Of a DNA stretch of 23,478 nt, positions 6,708-14,447 are shown piece by piece. The notes below the pieces were generated by a model. The model was not told where the DNA came from and searched no databases. It worked only from the letters and a program-made list of their open reading frames with translations. Each line of letters opens with the position of its first letter. Position 1 is the stretch's first letter. The position numbers and the translations under genes were made by a program. Source of the stretch: a virus; IMG/VR virus record IMGVR_UViG_3300047494_000136, positions 1-23,478 of that record; one strand, given 5' to 3'.

Positions 6708-7922
6708 ATGTCGTCACTCTATTGGACAGGCTCGGCTCAGGCCGTGGCACAGATCGATGTTTTTAGCGTGGCCGGCGCCACAGCTGCCGACGTTGATGCG
6801 TTGACCATCAAGGATGAATACGCCAACACGCTGGCGACGATCTCCTACACGGTGCCGGCATCGCCCACCAACGCGGCGGTGGCTACTGCGATCGCTGCCG
6901 CGTGGAATGCCAGCGCCATTGCCGCGGCAATCGCCACGGCCTCGGCGACTTCCGCCAACGTGGTGCTGACAGCAACGAGCGCGGGCGTTCCGCAATATGT
7001 CACCAGCGCGGTGACAGGCACCGGCACGCTTGCCAAGAGCTCCCCCGGATCCAACGGAGCTGTGGCTAACTCGGGGCCCAGCGATCTGAACACGCTCGCG
7101 AATTACTCCACCGGTGCAAAGCCATCGGCGGGGGACACGATGCGAGTCGATGCCCGCGCCAAAGCGCCGATCCTCTACGGCTTGAACCAGATTGGCACGA
7201 CGCTGGCCAACCTCTATATCGATGCATCCAATTCGCAGCTGGTCGGCAGTGCTGCGGTTCCCTGGCAGGTCAATGCCACAAACGTAGTGATCGGCGAGTC
7301 GCAGGCGAGCAGCTCGACAGGCGCTCGGCGGATCAACCTGGATCTGGGCGCGGTGCAAACGAGCGTAAGTGTGCTGGCCGGCGCAACCGCCTCTTATGAC
7401 AACGGCCTTGAACCGATCCGGGTTAAGGGTGCCAATGCCGGAAATATCCTGAGCGTTTCGTCCGGTCTCGTGGGTGTCGCGACAAGCCTGCCGGCCGACG
7501 CGGCGAACTTCCCATCGGTGACCGTGAATGGCGGCCAGGTGAATCTTTCCGCCGGCTGCTCGACGTTCACCCTCGTCAATAGCGGCGGCAGCGTCAACAT
7601 CAACGGTCCGTCGACCTCCGTCACCACGTCCAAGACCGGGTCAACAAGTTTTTATGGAACCGCTGTAGCAACAGCCGTCGTCGCCGTCGGCGGAGTCACC
7701 TATCCGGCCAGCCGGCCGGCCAGCGGCGCGGCCATCACGACTCTGACCCTCGCCGGCGGCATCGTTGATTTCACGAAGGACAATCGGCCCACAACTGTCG
7801 GTTCGCTCGTTCTAGGCGGCGGCGCCGTCAAGCAATCCTCGCCGTCGCAGGTGACTTTCTCATCGCTCAGCAGCCCGTTCTCCGGCACTCAATTCACATC
7901 GCTCAGTCTGCAGGTGCAATAA
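6708..7922 (+). CDS. Beta-rich phage structural protein, likely beta-solenoid; no lambda counterpart
   Basis: This 404-aa protein is Ala/Ser/Thr/Gly/Val-rich with almost no Cys, His or Met. Residues 1 to about 115 look like an independent domain: an opening WTGSAQAVAQIDVFSVAG, a helix (TNAAVATAIAAAWNASAI), then VVLTATSAGVPQYVTSAV. The rest is built of short strands separated by Gly/Asn/Ser turns (LANLYIDASNSQLVG; VTVNGGQVNLSAG; STFTLVNSGGSVNINGPS; LTLAGGIVDF; GSLVLGGGAVKQ), typical of a right-handed beta-helix. It starts 2 nt after the gpFII-like gene and ends 1 nt before the gpZ-like gene. It is probably a virion surface or fibre protein. I cannot name a family with confidence. Confidence 0.75.
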   Translation: MSSLYWTGSAQAVAQIDVFSVAGATAADVDALTIKDEYANTLATISYTVPASPTNAAVATAIAAAWNASAIAAAIATASATSANVVLTATSAGVPQYVTSAVTGTGTLAKSSPGSNGAVANSGPSDLNTLANYSTGAKPSAGDTMRVDARAKAPILYGLNQIGTTLANLYIDASNSQLVGSAAVPWQVNATNVVIGESQASSSTGARRINLDLGAVQTSVSVLAGATASYDNGLEPIRVKGANAGNILSVSSGLVGVATSLPADAANFPSVTVNGGQVNLSAGCSTFTLVNSGGSVNINGPSTSVTTSKTGSTSFYGTAVATAVVAVGGVTYPASRPASGAAITTLTLAGGIVDFTKDNRPTTVGSLVLGGGAVKQSSPSQVTFSSLSSPFSGTQFTSLSLQVQ

Positions 7923-7923
7923 A

Positions 7924-8544
7924 ATGGCGAAGCTGTCGGTGCTGGCTAATCCTGACCAGGTCAAAGACCTGGCTGACACGCTGGAGGGCGTGGCTAACGG
8001 CGTGAGCCGCGCGGAAGCCGCGGCGATCAATCGGACCGTCACGCACATCCGCGCGGTGTCCGCTCGCAAGGTGCGAGAGCACCTCAATCTTCCGGTCAGC
8101 CGCATCAAAGAGGCGATCACTGCGCCGCAGAAAGCGACAGCCGCCAACCCCTCGGCCACTATTCGCTACTCGCACAAGCCAGTCCCGCTGATGGACTATA
8201 AAGCGCGGGATGTTCGGCCGAACGGTGTGACTGTCACGGAGCGATTGGATAAGGGCCGGCAGACCTACCGGCATTACTTCATCGCGACGATGCCGAACGG
8301 GCATCAAGGCGTCTTCCGCAGAGCTCCGGGGGCCAAGTCGTGGCGCATCGGCGGCCGATGGACCGCTCTGCCGATCCGAGAAGTATTCGGGGCCAGCGTG
8401 CAGGGCACCTTCGCCCGCGCACCTGGGATCCTCGGTGAGACGATCGCCGATGCCGGTCCATTTCTAGCGCAACAACTTGCTTCTCAGGTCAACCGATTGC
8501 TACACCGCCAAAAGCCGGCCGACGACGTCGATTCCGAGCCCTAA
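7924..8544 (+). CDS. Minor tail protein Z-like
   Basis: This 206-aa protein (lambda gpZ is 192) helps finish the tail end that joins the head. Its opening half is typical of the prophage GPZ family: a helix with EAAAINRTVTHIRAVSARKVREHLNL, followed by SRIKEAITAPQKATA and a strand region ATIRYSHKPVPLMDYKARDV. The central part (HYFIATMPNGHQGVFRRAP; IGGRWTALPIREVFG) also matches the family pattern of a conserved Gly-His-x-Gly-Val-Phe and a Leu-Pro-Ile-x-Glu segment. The C-terminal segment ends with basic residues then an acidic tail. Its position before the gpU- and gpV-like genes is as in lambda. The stop TAA is directly followed by the next ATG. Confidence 0.8.
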   Translation: MAKLSVLANPDQVKDLADTLEGVANGVSRAEAAAINRTVTHIRAVSARKVREHLNLPVSRIKEAITAPQKATAANPSATIRYSHKPVPLMDYKARDVRPNGVTVTERLDKGRQTYRHYFIATMPNGHQGVFRRAPGAKSWRIGGRWTALPIREVFGASVQGTFARAPGILGETIADAGPFLAQQLASQVNRLLHRQKPADDVDSEP

Positions 8545-9267
8545 ATGTCCGCCACGATCTCAACCTCAATCGCCGCCCAGGCCTCCGCGACGACGACGCT
8601 GCTCATTACGGGCACTGGCACCACGTTCACTTTACGGCCGTCGCCGATCGGATGCAGCAGCGGCACCATCGTTTCGCAGCAAGTCATCAGCGACAGCGTC
8701 GTATCGATCTCGTTCGCCGCTCCGGCGCAGGGAGACCAGATGCCTTCAGGCTCGGTGCTGTTCACCGACCTATCCGGCAGCGGCGGGACTTGCCTGGTGA
8801 TGGTGCGAGCGTTGCCGATTCTGGAGAGGATCCGGCAGAACCTCGTTGCAGCGATCGGCCAGATCAACCAGGCGGCCGGATTCTTCACCAACCCGAGCGT
8901 GCAGGAGATTGCCAGCGCCAACAGCGATGTCGATCAGATGATCCTGGTCGGCCTGGGCGAGAGCCGGCTGATCAAACCTCCACTGCAGCACGTTTACTGG
9001 AAACAGACATTCTGGGTGCTCTGTTATTCGTTGCCGCCGGAAGGTCAGGTTGGCTCCGCGGCCGCGGTGGATCCGGGCCTGCTCTATCTTTTCTCCGACG
9101 TGTTCAAGGCGGTCTATGTCGACCGCACACGCGGTCAGCTCGCGTATGACACCGTGATCCAGCCGCCGCAATTCGAAGCGATCACCTCCGAAGCGCAGTT
9201 CCGCGTCGCGATCCCGATCCATGTGCTTTATCGAACACTCGAAAACGATCCGACTTCGCTCGGTTAA
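8545..9267 (+). CDS. Tail terminator (gpU-like) with an extra N-terminal beta domain
   Basis: This 240-aa protein is in the lambda U position (131 aa). Residues about 91-240 fit a tail terminator: a first helix ILERIRQNLVAAIGQINQAAG, then a strand-rich body (QMILVGLGESRLI; KQTFWVLCYSL; AQFRVAIPIHVLYRTLENDP) in which the closing line is typical of this group. The hexameric terminator caps the tube and attaches to the connector. Residues 1 to about 88 are an additional Thr/Ser/Gly-rich domain with short strands (TTLLITGTGTTFTL; SVVSISFAAPAQGD), perhaps Ig-like. ATG 8545 immediately follows the previous stop. An internal start near residue 88 (ATG 8806) is conceivable but has no clear ribosome site. 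Confidence 0.6.
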   Translation: MSATISTSIAAQASATTTLLITGTGTTFTLRPSPIGCSSGTIVSQQVISDSVVSISFAAPAQGDQMPSGSVLFTDLSGSGGTCLVMVRALPILERIRQNLVAAIGQINQAAGFFTNPSVQEIASANSDVDQMILVGLGESRLIKPPLQHVYWKQTFWVLCYSLPPEGQVGSAAAVDPGLLYLFSDVFKAVYVDRTRGQLAYDTVIQPPQFEAITSEAQFRVAIPIHVLYRTLENDPTSLG

Positions 9268-9290
9268 CCCGCCCATTCAAAGGACTTCAC

Positions 9291-10235
9291 ATGTCACTCG
9301 ATGCACCCATTTTATCGCGGCAGAAGATCATCGCGTTCGCTCCGGAAACCACTACGGGCACCCCGATCGCCCTTCAGGGATCCAACGGCGCTTACGTCAA
9401 TGCGTTCGACGCGAAGCTGAATTATGACATCAAGCCGACCGAGCGCCGAGGCCAGGGCTCACTGTCCAGGCTCAACCCGGTGCCGGGCGCGCGGTCTGGG
9501 AAATTCACTTTCAGTTCCGAGCTCTTCGGCTCGGGGACCGCAGCCACCGCACCGGGCTACAGCAGCCTGCTGCTGGCGTGCGGAATGCAGCTGACTTCAG
9601 CCGTGTACACACCGCTGACAGGTGGCACCTCCACTCTCACGATGGGGATTTACCAGGGTGCGGGCACCGCGGCGCGATTCAAATCGATCGTCGGCTCCGT
9701 AGGAGATCTGACCATCAAAGGCAGCACAGGTGCTCCTGTCATGCTCGACTGGTCTTTCATGGGCGTGCATGTCGCGCCGACTACGGTGACCGATATCGCG
9801 CCGACCTACCCGACGACGATCCCGCCGCGGTGTGCCGGCGGAGCCATCACCATCGGGGGGACTGCCTACAGGGTAGGCGCTTTCGAAATCGCGTTCGGCA
9901 ACAAGATCGCTCTGCGAAAGGACATCAGCCAGGTCAGTGGTTACCACTCGGGCTATATCGTGGACCGCAACATCACCCTCAAGCTTTCTCCCGAAGCGCT
10001 GCCGTTGACGAGCGAGGACTGGTACGCCGCGCACCTCGCGGGCACTACCCTCGCGTTCTCGATGACAGTCGGGGGCACCGCCGGCAACGAGTTCACCATC
10101 GCCGCGCCTGTGCTGCAGTTGCTCAACCCACCGCAGGACGAAGACGACGATGACATACTGAAAGACGGGCTGCAGTTCCAATGCGTCCGTAATTCTGCCG
10201 CCGGTGATGACGAGCTGTCGATCACTTGCGTCTGA
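9291..10235 (+). CDS. Major tail (tube) protein
   Basis: This 314-aa protein occupies the position of lambda gpV (246 aa), just before the tail assembly chaperone. It has a strand-rich composition, with an opening KIIAFAPETTTGTPIAL typical of phage tail tube proteins, a conserved stretch of the type GKFTFSSELFGSG, and a later segment DISQVSGYHSGYIVDRNITLKL in which the tube core domain ends. An acidic run (EDEDDDDIL type, residues about 282-291) lies before the C-terminal strand. Hexamers stack to form the tube. It has a good AAGGA ribosome site. A pyrimidine-rich gap follows it, as after the major capsid gene. Confidence 0.85.
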   Translation: MSLDAPILSRQKIIAFAPETTTGTPIALQGSNGAYVNAFDAKLNYDIKPTERRGQGSLSRLNPVPGARSGKFTFSSELFGSGTAATAPGYSSLLLACGMQLTSAVYTPLTGGTSTLTMGIYQGAGTAARFKSIVGSVGDLTIKGSTGAPVMLDWSFMGVHVAPTTVTDIAPTYPTTIPPRCAGGAITIGGTAYRVGAFEIAFGNKIALRKDISQVSGYHSGYIVDRNITLKLSPEALPLTSEDWYAAHLAGTTLAFSMTVGGTAGNEFTIAAPVLQLLNPPQDEDDDDILKDGLQFQCVRNSAAGDDELSITCV

Positions 10236-10249
10236 TCTTTCAAACCAGC

Positions 10250-10283
10250 TTTTTTTCTCTTCTTTTTTGCCTCTGGAGTTGCA
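10250..10283 (+). promoter_or_regulatory. Pyrimidine-rich leader resembling the one before 6094
   Basis: Two T runs (TTTTTTT at 10250-10256 and TTTTTT at 10263-10268) lie in a C/T-only stretch, followed by GGAGTTGCAATGCC. The leader of the gene at 6094 reads TTTTTTATCCCGGAGTTGTT before ATGCC. Both follow the two most abundant virion protein genes. No convincing stem precedes the T runs here; CAGCT at 10245 could pair with AGCTG at 10213, but the loop is long. Confidence 0.35.
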
Positions 10284-10733
10284 ATGCCGATTGCCCTGGA
10301 TCCCGCCCAAACCGTTCCGTTTTCGCTCGCGACCGATCGATCCGTACCCGAGCACATCCGTCCGAGATTTCTGCTTCGCTACCTCACTTGTCGGCAGACC
10401 AACCAGCTCACATCGCTGGTGAGTCGAGCCGCGGATCCCAACGTCTCGGCCGAGGACCAGCATACGGCGCTGCGCCGCGCCATGGCGTTGCTGATTGCGG
10501 GTTGGGGACACCTGAAGGACAAGTCAGGCCAGCCGATCGCATATCAGCTGGGCGGACCAGACTCGGACGAGCTGGAAGTTTTTGACGACGTGCTCACGTT
10601 GGAGGAAATGTGGGAGCTCGTCCTTGACGGTCGACGCGAAACACGGTTGGCGGAGCGTGACAAAAAAAAATCGCTCTCGCAGCCGGCTTCCGCCATCGAC
10701 GCATCTGCGCCGACTGCGGATCGGGCTGCGTAG
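10284..10733 (+). CDS. Tail assembly chaperone (gpG-like), zero-frame product
   Basis: This 149-aa protein (lambda gpG is 140) lies between the major tail protein and the tape measure, the standard place for tail assembly chaperones that coat the tape measure before tube polymerisation. It is mostly helical and acidic in the middle (DELEVFDDVLTLEEMWELVL), typical of the family. The end after codon 129 (SLSQPASAIDASAPTADRAA) is a low-complexity tail of the unshifted product. GGAG lies 5 nt upstream of ATG 10284. Nine consecutive A at 10662-10670 form a -1 slip site, described under the fusion. The stop TAG is at 10731-10733. Confidence 0.75.
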   Translation: MPIALDPAQTVPFSLATDRSVPEHIRPRFLLRYLTCRQTNQLTSLVSRAADPNVSAEDQHTALRRAMALLIAGWGHLKDKSGQPIAYQLGGPDSDELEVFDDVLTLEEMWELVLDGRRETRLAERDKKKSLSQPASAIDASAPTADRAA

Positions 10734-11029
10734 ACGAACCGTCGGAGCGGAGCCCCTTGTGGATCCGCTGTAGCTGCAGGGGGGAAGGATGCCAGGCCTG
10801 CAGCGGATCCGCCAGGCCGGGCTATCTCAAGATCACCTCCTGTCCGCTTGCGATCATCACACCCGACATCTGGGAAGCCTTCGACGCCGCCGCGCTTGCG
10901 AAGCGCGGCAGTTGGCCCAATGCCGGCGGCTGGCTCGACCAGCCGCGGGTCTTGATGGATGGCATCGCCGCGATTCGTTCGTGCGAGGCCGCCATGCAAT
11001 CTCACGCGCCTGCCGAACCTGACGAATGA
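10284..11029 (+). CDS. Tail assembly chaperone -1 frameshift fusion (gpGT-like) with Cys-rich extension
   Basis: A -1 shift on A_AAA_AAA (10664-10670) joins codons 10284-10670 to the frame read from 10670 to 11029, giving a 248-aa protein (lambda gpGT is about 276). The -1 frame has a stop (TGA 10658-10660) just before the slip site and is then open to 11029. The extension starts IALAAGFRHRR and carries seven cysteines as CADCGSGC (residues 142-149) and CSCRGEGCQAC (163-173), followed by a conserved-looking GYLKITSCPL and a helix. The second cluster looks like a zinc-binding knuckle. The downstream open region by itself would have only a TTG start (10757) and no clear ribosome site. The stop overlaps the tape measure start by 4 nt. 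Frameshifting is inferred but strongly supported. Confidence 0.75.
10664..10730 (+). promoter_or_regulatory. Programmed -1 ribosomal frameshift signal
   Basis: The signal has a zero-frame-phased slippery heptamer A_AAA_AAA (10664-10670) within A9, a 7-nt spacer (10671-10677), and a stem CGCAGCC (10678-10684) with GGCTGCG (10724-10730). Inside the stem a second pairing TCCGC (10689-10693) with GCGGA (10716-10720) is possible. The zero-frame stop lies immediately after the stem. Stems were found by eye and not scored for energy. Confidence 0.7.
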
Positions 11030-13452
11030 GCGACGTCGATAAAAAACTGGATATCACCGTCGCGGCCAAAGACGAAGCCAGCCGGGTCATGGACCAGGTT
11101 GCGGCGAATGCGCGCAAAAATGAAAGGCAGCTCGCTGCGGATTCCGCCGCCCATGCCGAGGCAGATCAGGCACGTTGGCGCATTCAGCAGAAAATCCAGG
11201 ATGACCTTATCCGCCAGCAAGATGGGCTCGCAGAGCGGGCCCGGCGCGCCGCCGCGGAGCTTCGCTTGGTCCAGGCGGCCACGCCGGAGGCTCGCCAGCA
11301 GGTCGACCATGAAAACGAGCGGGAGGACCGGGCTGCCGGCTACGAAAAAGATGCGAAGGAGTTTGCCGCCGCTGCCAGGCAGAAAGAACAGGTTGCGCTG
11401 GAGGCGATCGCCGAGGAAGGCGCCGCGCGGGCCAAGCTTGTCGAAGGTCAGCTTCGGGCCGATGCCGCCCAGCTCGCCGCCGGCCGCACACTCAGCACCG
11501 AGCAAAAGGCAATCCTGGAAGAGGGTGTCGCCAACGCGCGGGCGCAGGTGCTCAAAGAAACCGCGGACCTGAAACAGGCGTACCGCCTGCAGACCGAGGA
11601 GCGTATCGAGGAATACCAGCGCGGGCTGGCGAAGATCGCCGAACTGGAGGAGCAAGCCGCTATCTCCCGGCGCGTTCAGCAGACACGCCCGGAACCCGCA
11701 CCAGCGCAGGCCGGGCCCGGCGGGATCGCCGGCTGGGCGAGACAACAGAACATGTTGGCCCGGGCCAACGGCGACGTTGCCCTCGAGCGCCTGTTGCGAG
11801 GCGGCGGCGCTCTCGGTTTGTTCACCCTCGTGGGCGACGGTCTGAAAGACCTCACCGCCAAGATGGTCGAACTCAACAAAGAGTTTGAAAAGGGTGAAGT
11901 CGACGCCGCGGGCGTGGCCGTGGAGATCGGTAAATCGATCCCGATGCTCGGCGGGTTTGTCGCCGCCGGCCAGAACATCCGCGAACTGCTTACCCATGAA
12001 AAGCAGCAAATCGACGACATCAACCAGGAGATCCGCGCCGGCAACGAGTTGATGGAGCTGCGACTGCGGATCCAGCGCGATCAGCTCAAGGCGCAGGAGG
12101 ACCTCGCCGAACGGCAACGGAAGGCGACCGAGGAGCTGAAAGCCGCCCAGGCCGGCCCGCTTGAAAAGCCCATAGTCGAAGGAGCCAATCGATTAGCCGA
12201 CATCCAGGCCCAGCGACTGAAAGATCAAAGGGACTACGCGGACAAACGCCGGGAAGATGAGAAAGCAGAACTCGAAGCGATCCGCAAAGCAGGCGAAGCC
12301 AGGAAAAAGGTCCTGCAGGATGATGCCCGTGCGAGTGCGTCCGTCAACGAGCGGCTAGCAACTGCTGCCGGCGGCAAAGGTCTGAACGCTGCTTCGGCCC
12401 AGGCATTAGCAGATCGGATTTCCGCCGCGGCGGCTCAGGCAGACGCGGTCACCAACTCGCAGGTCAACGCGGCAGAGGCCCGCGCGAAGGCAGACATCGC
12501 CAATCACTCCAAGGGGCTTGACGATGTGGCGGCCACCGAGCGCCAGACGGTAATCGCAAACGCCACCAGCAGCTGGCTCGAAAAGACAAAAAAGGAGGTT
12601 GAGGATTTCGCCAAGTTCTCGGCGGAGCGAATCCGAAAAGGGCTCTCGCCTGGTGACGCCGGAGACCAGCTCGCCAGGGATACCGAAGACGCGTTGGCCC
12701 GATCCAAGGAACAGCAGCTGCGGATCTCGGGTAACGCGCTCGAAGCGGACCTGATGCAGCTGCGCCGCGCGCATGAAAAACGCCTGGAAGAAATCAGACG
12801 CCAGGCCCAGGAGGAAGTTGCGGTCGCGAAATCTGCTCCGGAGGTGTCCTCGATCCGGGCGAAGCAGGCCGCGGCTAAAACCGCGGAGAACGATTCCTTC
12901 CAATTCGAGTCAGACCGGCTGACGCATGACGATCGGCTCACGAAGCAGGAGAAGCATCAGGAGATCATGCAGGCGCTCCAGCAGGGGCGGATCGACCAGC
13001 TCGAAAAGGAAGCGGACCTCGGCAACAGGCAGGCAAAGCGCGAGGCCGACCAGCTAAAGGTGGCCCAGGAGTACGCGCGGAAGAAAGAGGAAATTGTCCG
13101 CCTCAGCCGCAATGCCAGCGAGGCCGACAAGAGGGCGCTGCAAGCGGAACTCGACAAGCTGAACAAAGAGGAATTCTCCGCCGAGGCGGCCGCTGGCCTC
13201 GCCGACATCAAGTCACAGATCAAGTCTTTAGAGACACCCGTTCGCTACGCGGGCTTCGAAGATTTCCGCAAGACCGGGGGCGTGATGGACGCCCAGCGCG
13301 AGCGGGATCGCACGAGCGCGAACATAGCGGCCCAGCAGCTCGCCAAACTTGAGGCCCAGCTCCAGGCTCTCGATGAAATCAGCCTCAAGATCAACGCGAT
13401 GGTCGCCTGGATACTCGACGGCGACAGCTCTTACGACCCCAACCTCTCATGA
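11026..13452 (+). CDS. Tail tape measure protein
   Basis: This 808-aa protein (lambda gpH is 853) is the longest in the block and follows the tail chaperone, as tape measure genes do. It is Ala/Glu/Lys/Arg/Gln-rich with long helices and coiled coils (for example around residues 1-230 and 330-780). A short hydrophobic, Gly-rich interval lies around residues 256-270 (LLRGGGALGLFTLVG) and another around 305-317 (IPMLGGFVAAGQN); these are the only parts that could enter a membrane during DNA delivery. The opening KKLDITVAAKDEASRVMDQV is typical of tape measures. The length suggests a tail of roughly the lambda size. ATG 11026 overlaps the preceding stop (ATGA). No peptidoglycan-hydrolase domain is seen. 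Confidence 0.88.
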   Translation: MSDVDKKLDITVAAKDEASRVMDQVAANARKNERQLAADSAAHAEADQARWRIQQKIQDDLIRQQDGLAERARRAAAELRLVQAATPEARQQVDHENEREDRAAGYEKDAKEFAAAARQKEQVALEAIAEEGAARAKLVEGQLRADAAQLAAGRTLSTEQKAILEEGVANARAQVLKETADLKQAYRLQTEERIEEYQRGLAKIAELEEQAAISRRVQQTRPEPAPAQAGPGGIAGWARQQNMLARANGDVALERLLRGGGALGLFTLVGDGLKDLTAKMVELNKEFEKGEVDAAGVAVEIGKSIPMLGGFVAAGQNIRELLTHEKQQIDDINQEIRAGNELMELRLRIQRDQLKAQEDLAERQRKATEELKAAQAGPLEKPIVEGANRLADIQAQRLKDQRDYADKRREDEKAELEAIRKAGEARKKVLQDDARASASVNERLATAAGGKGLNAASAQALADRISAAAAQADAVTNSQVNAAEARAKADIANHSKGLDDVAATERQTVIANATSSWLEKTKKEVEDFAKFSAERIRKGLSPGDAGDQLARDTEDALARSKEQQLRISGNALEADLMQLRRAHEKRLEEIRRQAQEEVAVAKSAPEVSSIRAKQAAAKTAENDSFQFESDRLTHDDRLTKQEKHQEIMQALQQGRIDQLEKEADLGNRQAKREADQLKVAQEYARKKEEIVRLSRNASEADKRALQAELDKLNKEEFSAEAAAGLADIKSQIKSLETPVRYAGFEDFRKTGGVMDAQRERDRTSANIAAQQLAKLEAQLQALDEISLKINAMVAWILDGDSSYDPNLS

Positions 13453-14444
13453 CGAACTCACCCAATTGCGCCGAAGACTATTCCAAGCGGACGATGAACC
13501 TGTCGATCGCCCTGGACAAGAACGCTTGGTCCGCCACGCGCGTCTGGACCGTCTTTTCCACCGATCCGAACTGGAGCTCATCTTCGGTGACGCCGCTGCC
13601 TGGGAATGACCCGCTGCCGAATGGGGGTGACCCTCATCCCCAGAACGCCGCATTGGTCGCCACACTGGGAACCACGAAGGCCACGGACAACCCGACTGTT
13701 TGGGAAGTCACGATGGTGTATCGGATCACACCCAACGTGTCGCTGGAGCCAAACCCGCTGCTGCAACCCCCCAAGTGGCGATTCCTGATCGGCGAAGAAT
13801 CCGTTCCGCTTTTCTTCGACAAAGACGGTAACCCGATCGTCAACTCGGCGGGCGACTTCTTCGACCCCCAGCCCCAGGACATCCGCGGGACCCTTTCGAT
13901 CCGGATTACTCGCTGCGAGTCAACTTACGATGTCAACAAGGCGCTGCAGTACATGAATAGCACCAACTCTGATCCCTGGGTGCTTCCGAATGGTCAGACC
14001 GTTCAGCCTGGTCAGGCGCGGATGCACAGCATCGAACAGATCGGCGACGTCGACAAAAACAGCCGCTATGTGCCAATGTGCTATGTTGCCTATCTCACCC
14101 CCAATGATTTTAACCTGATCGCAGTCGACCAAGGCTTCCAATCCTGGGACACACCGCCCGGCGGTTCTGGTCCGGCGCTCGAGAAGATCTATAACGCTTC
14201 CACCGGATTGGGAGCTACGAGCGTTTCTCCAAATCCCACTCTTATCTCGGCACCGGCACTTCTAAATGGTTACGGCCAGGCGATGGTGCCGGCCAATTAC
14301 CAGCTGGGCATAATGGGTGGGTCACCAACTGCGAATCCGAACACGCTGCCCTACATCACGCGAGTGACGACTACGCCCGGCGTCGTGGGTCTGAAATTTA
14401 AACAGCTCAAACTGCAGGCGTTCAACGCGCTGAACCTGGTCTAA
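13449..14444 (+). CDS. Phage tail protein of unknown family, downstream of tape measure
   Basis: This 331-aa protein starts at ATG 13449, overlapping the tape measure stop by 4 nt, so it is likely co-translated and part of the tail tip. It is rich in Pro, Asn, Thr and aromatic residues, with beta-type segments (WEVTMVYRITPNVSLEPNP; WRFLIGEESVPLFFDKDGNPIVNSAG; TLSIRITRCESTY; FKQLKLQAFNALNL). The element SVPLFFDKDGNPIVNSAGDFFDP suggests a surface loop followed by a conserved Asn-Ser-Ala-Gly-x-x-Phe turn. In lambda this position holds gpM; no resemblance to gpM is visible. A distal tail or baseplate hub role is inferred from position only. Confidence 0.7.
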   Translation: MTNSPNCAEDYSKRTMNLSIALDKNAWSATRVWTVFSTDPNWSSSSVTPLPGNDPLPNGGDPHPQNAALVATLGTTKATDNPTVWEVTMVYRITPNVSLEPNPLLQPPKWRFLIGEESVPLFFDKDGNPIVNSAGDFFDPQPQDIRGTLSIRITRCESTYDVNKALQYMNSTNSDPWVLPNGQTVQPGQARMHSIEQIGDVDKNSRYVPMCYVAYLTPNDFNLIAVDQGFQSWDTPPGGSGPALEKIYNASTGLGATSVSPNPTLISAPALLNGYGQAMVPANYQLGIMGGSPTANPNTLPYITRVTTTPGVVGLKFKQLKLQAFNALNLV

Positions 14445-14447
14445 CCG

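Noticed and set aside
9597-10511. 304-codon antisense open frame across the major tail protein and chaperone genes
   Set aside because: It crosses a gene boundary and two well-supported genes, and has no recognisable motif.
10757-11029. Independent gene for a 90-aa Cys-containing protein
   Set aside because: Its only start is TTG without a ribosome site, the same frame is open back to the A9 slip site, and the fusion explains it better.
11002-12117. 371-codon antisense open frame in the tape measure gene
   Set aside because: It mirrors a helical Ala/Glu/Lys-rich gene; the Leu-rich translation is the expected antisense of that composition.
13349-13788. Short + strand frames across the 3' end of the tape measure gene and the start of the next gene
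   Set aside because: They are Arg/Ser/Thr-rich, of the kind produced by the wrong frame in GC-rich DNA, and overlap well-supported genes.
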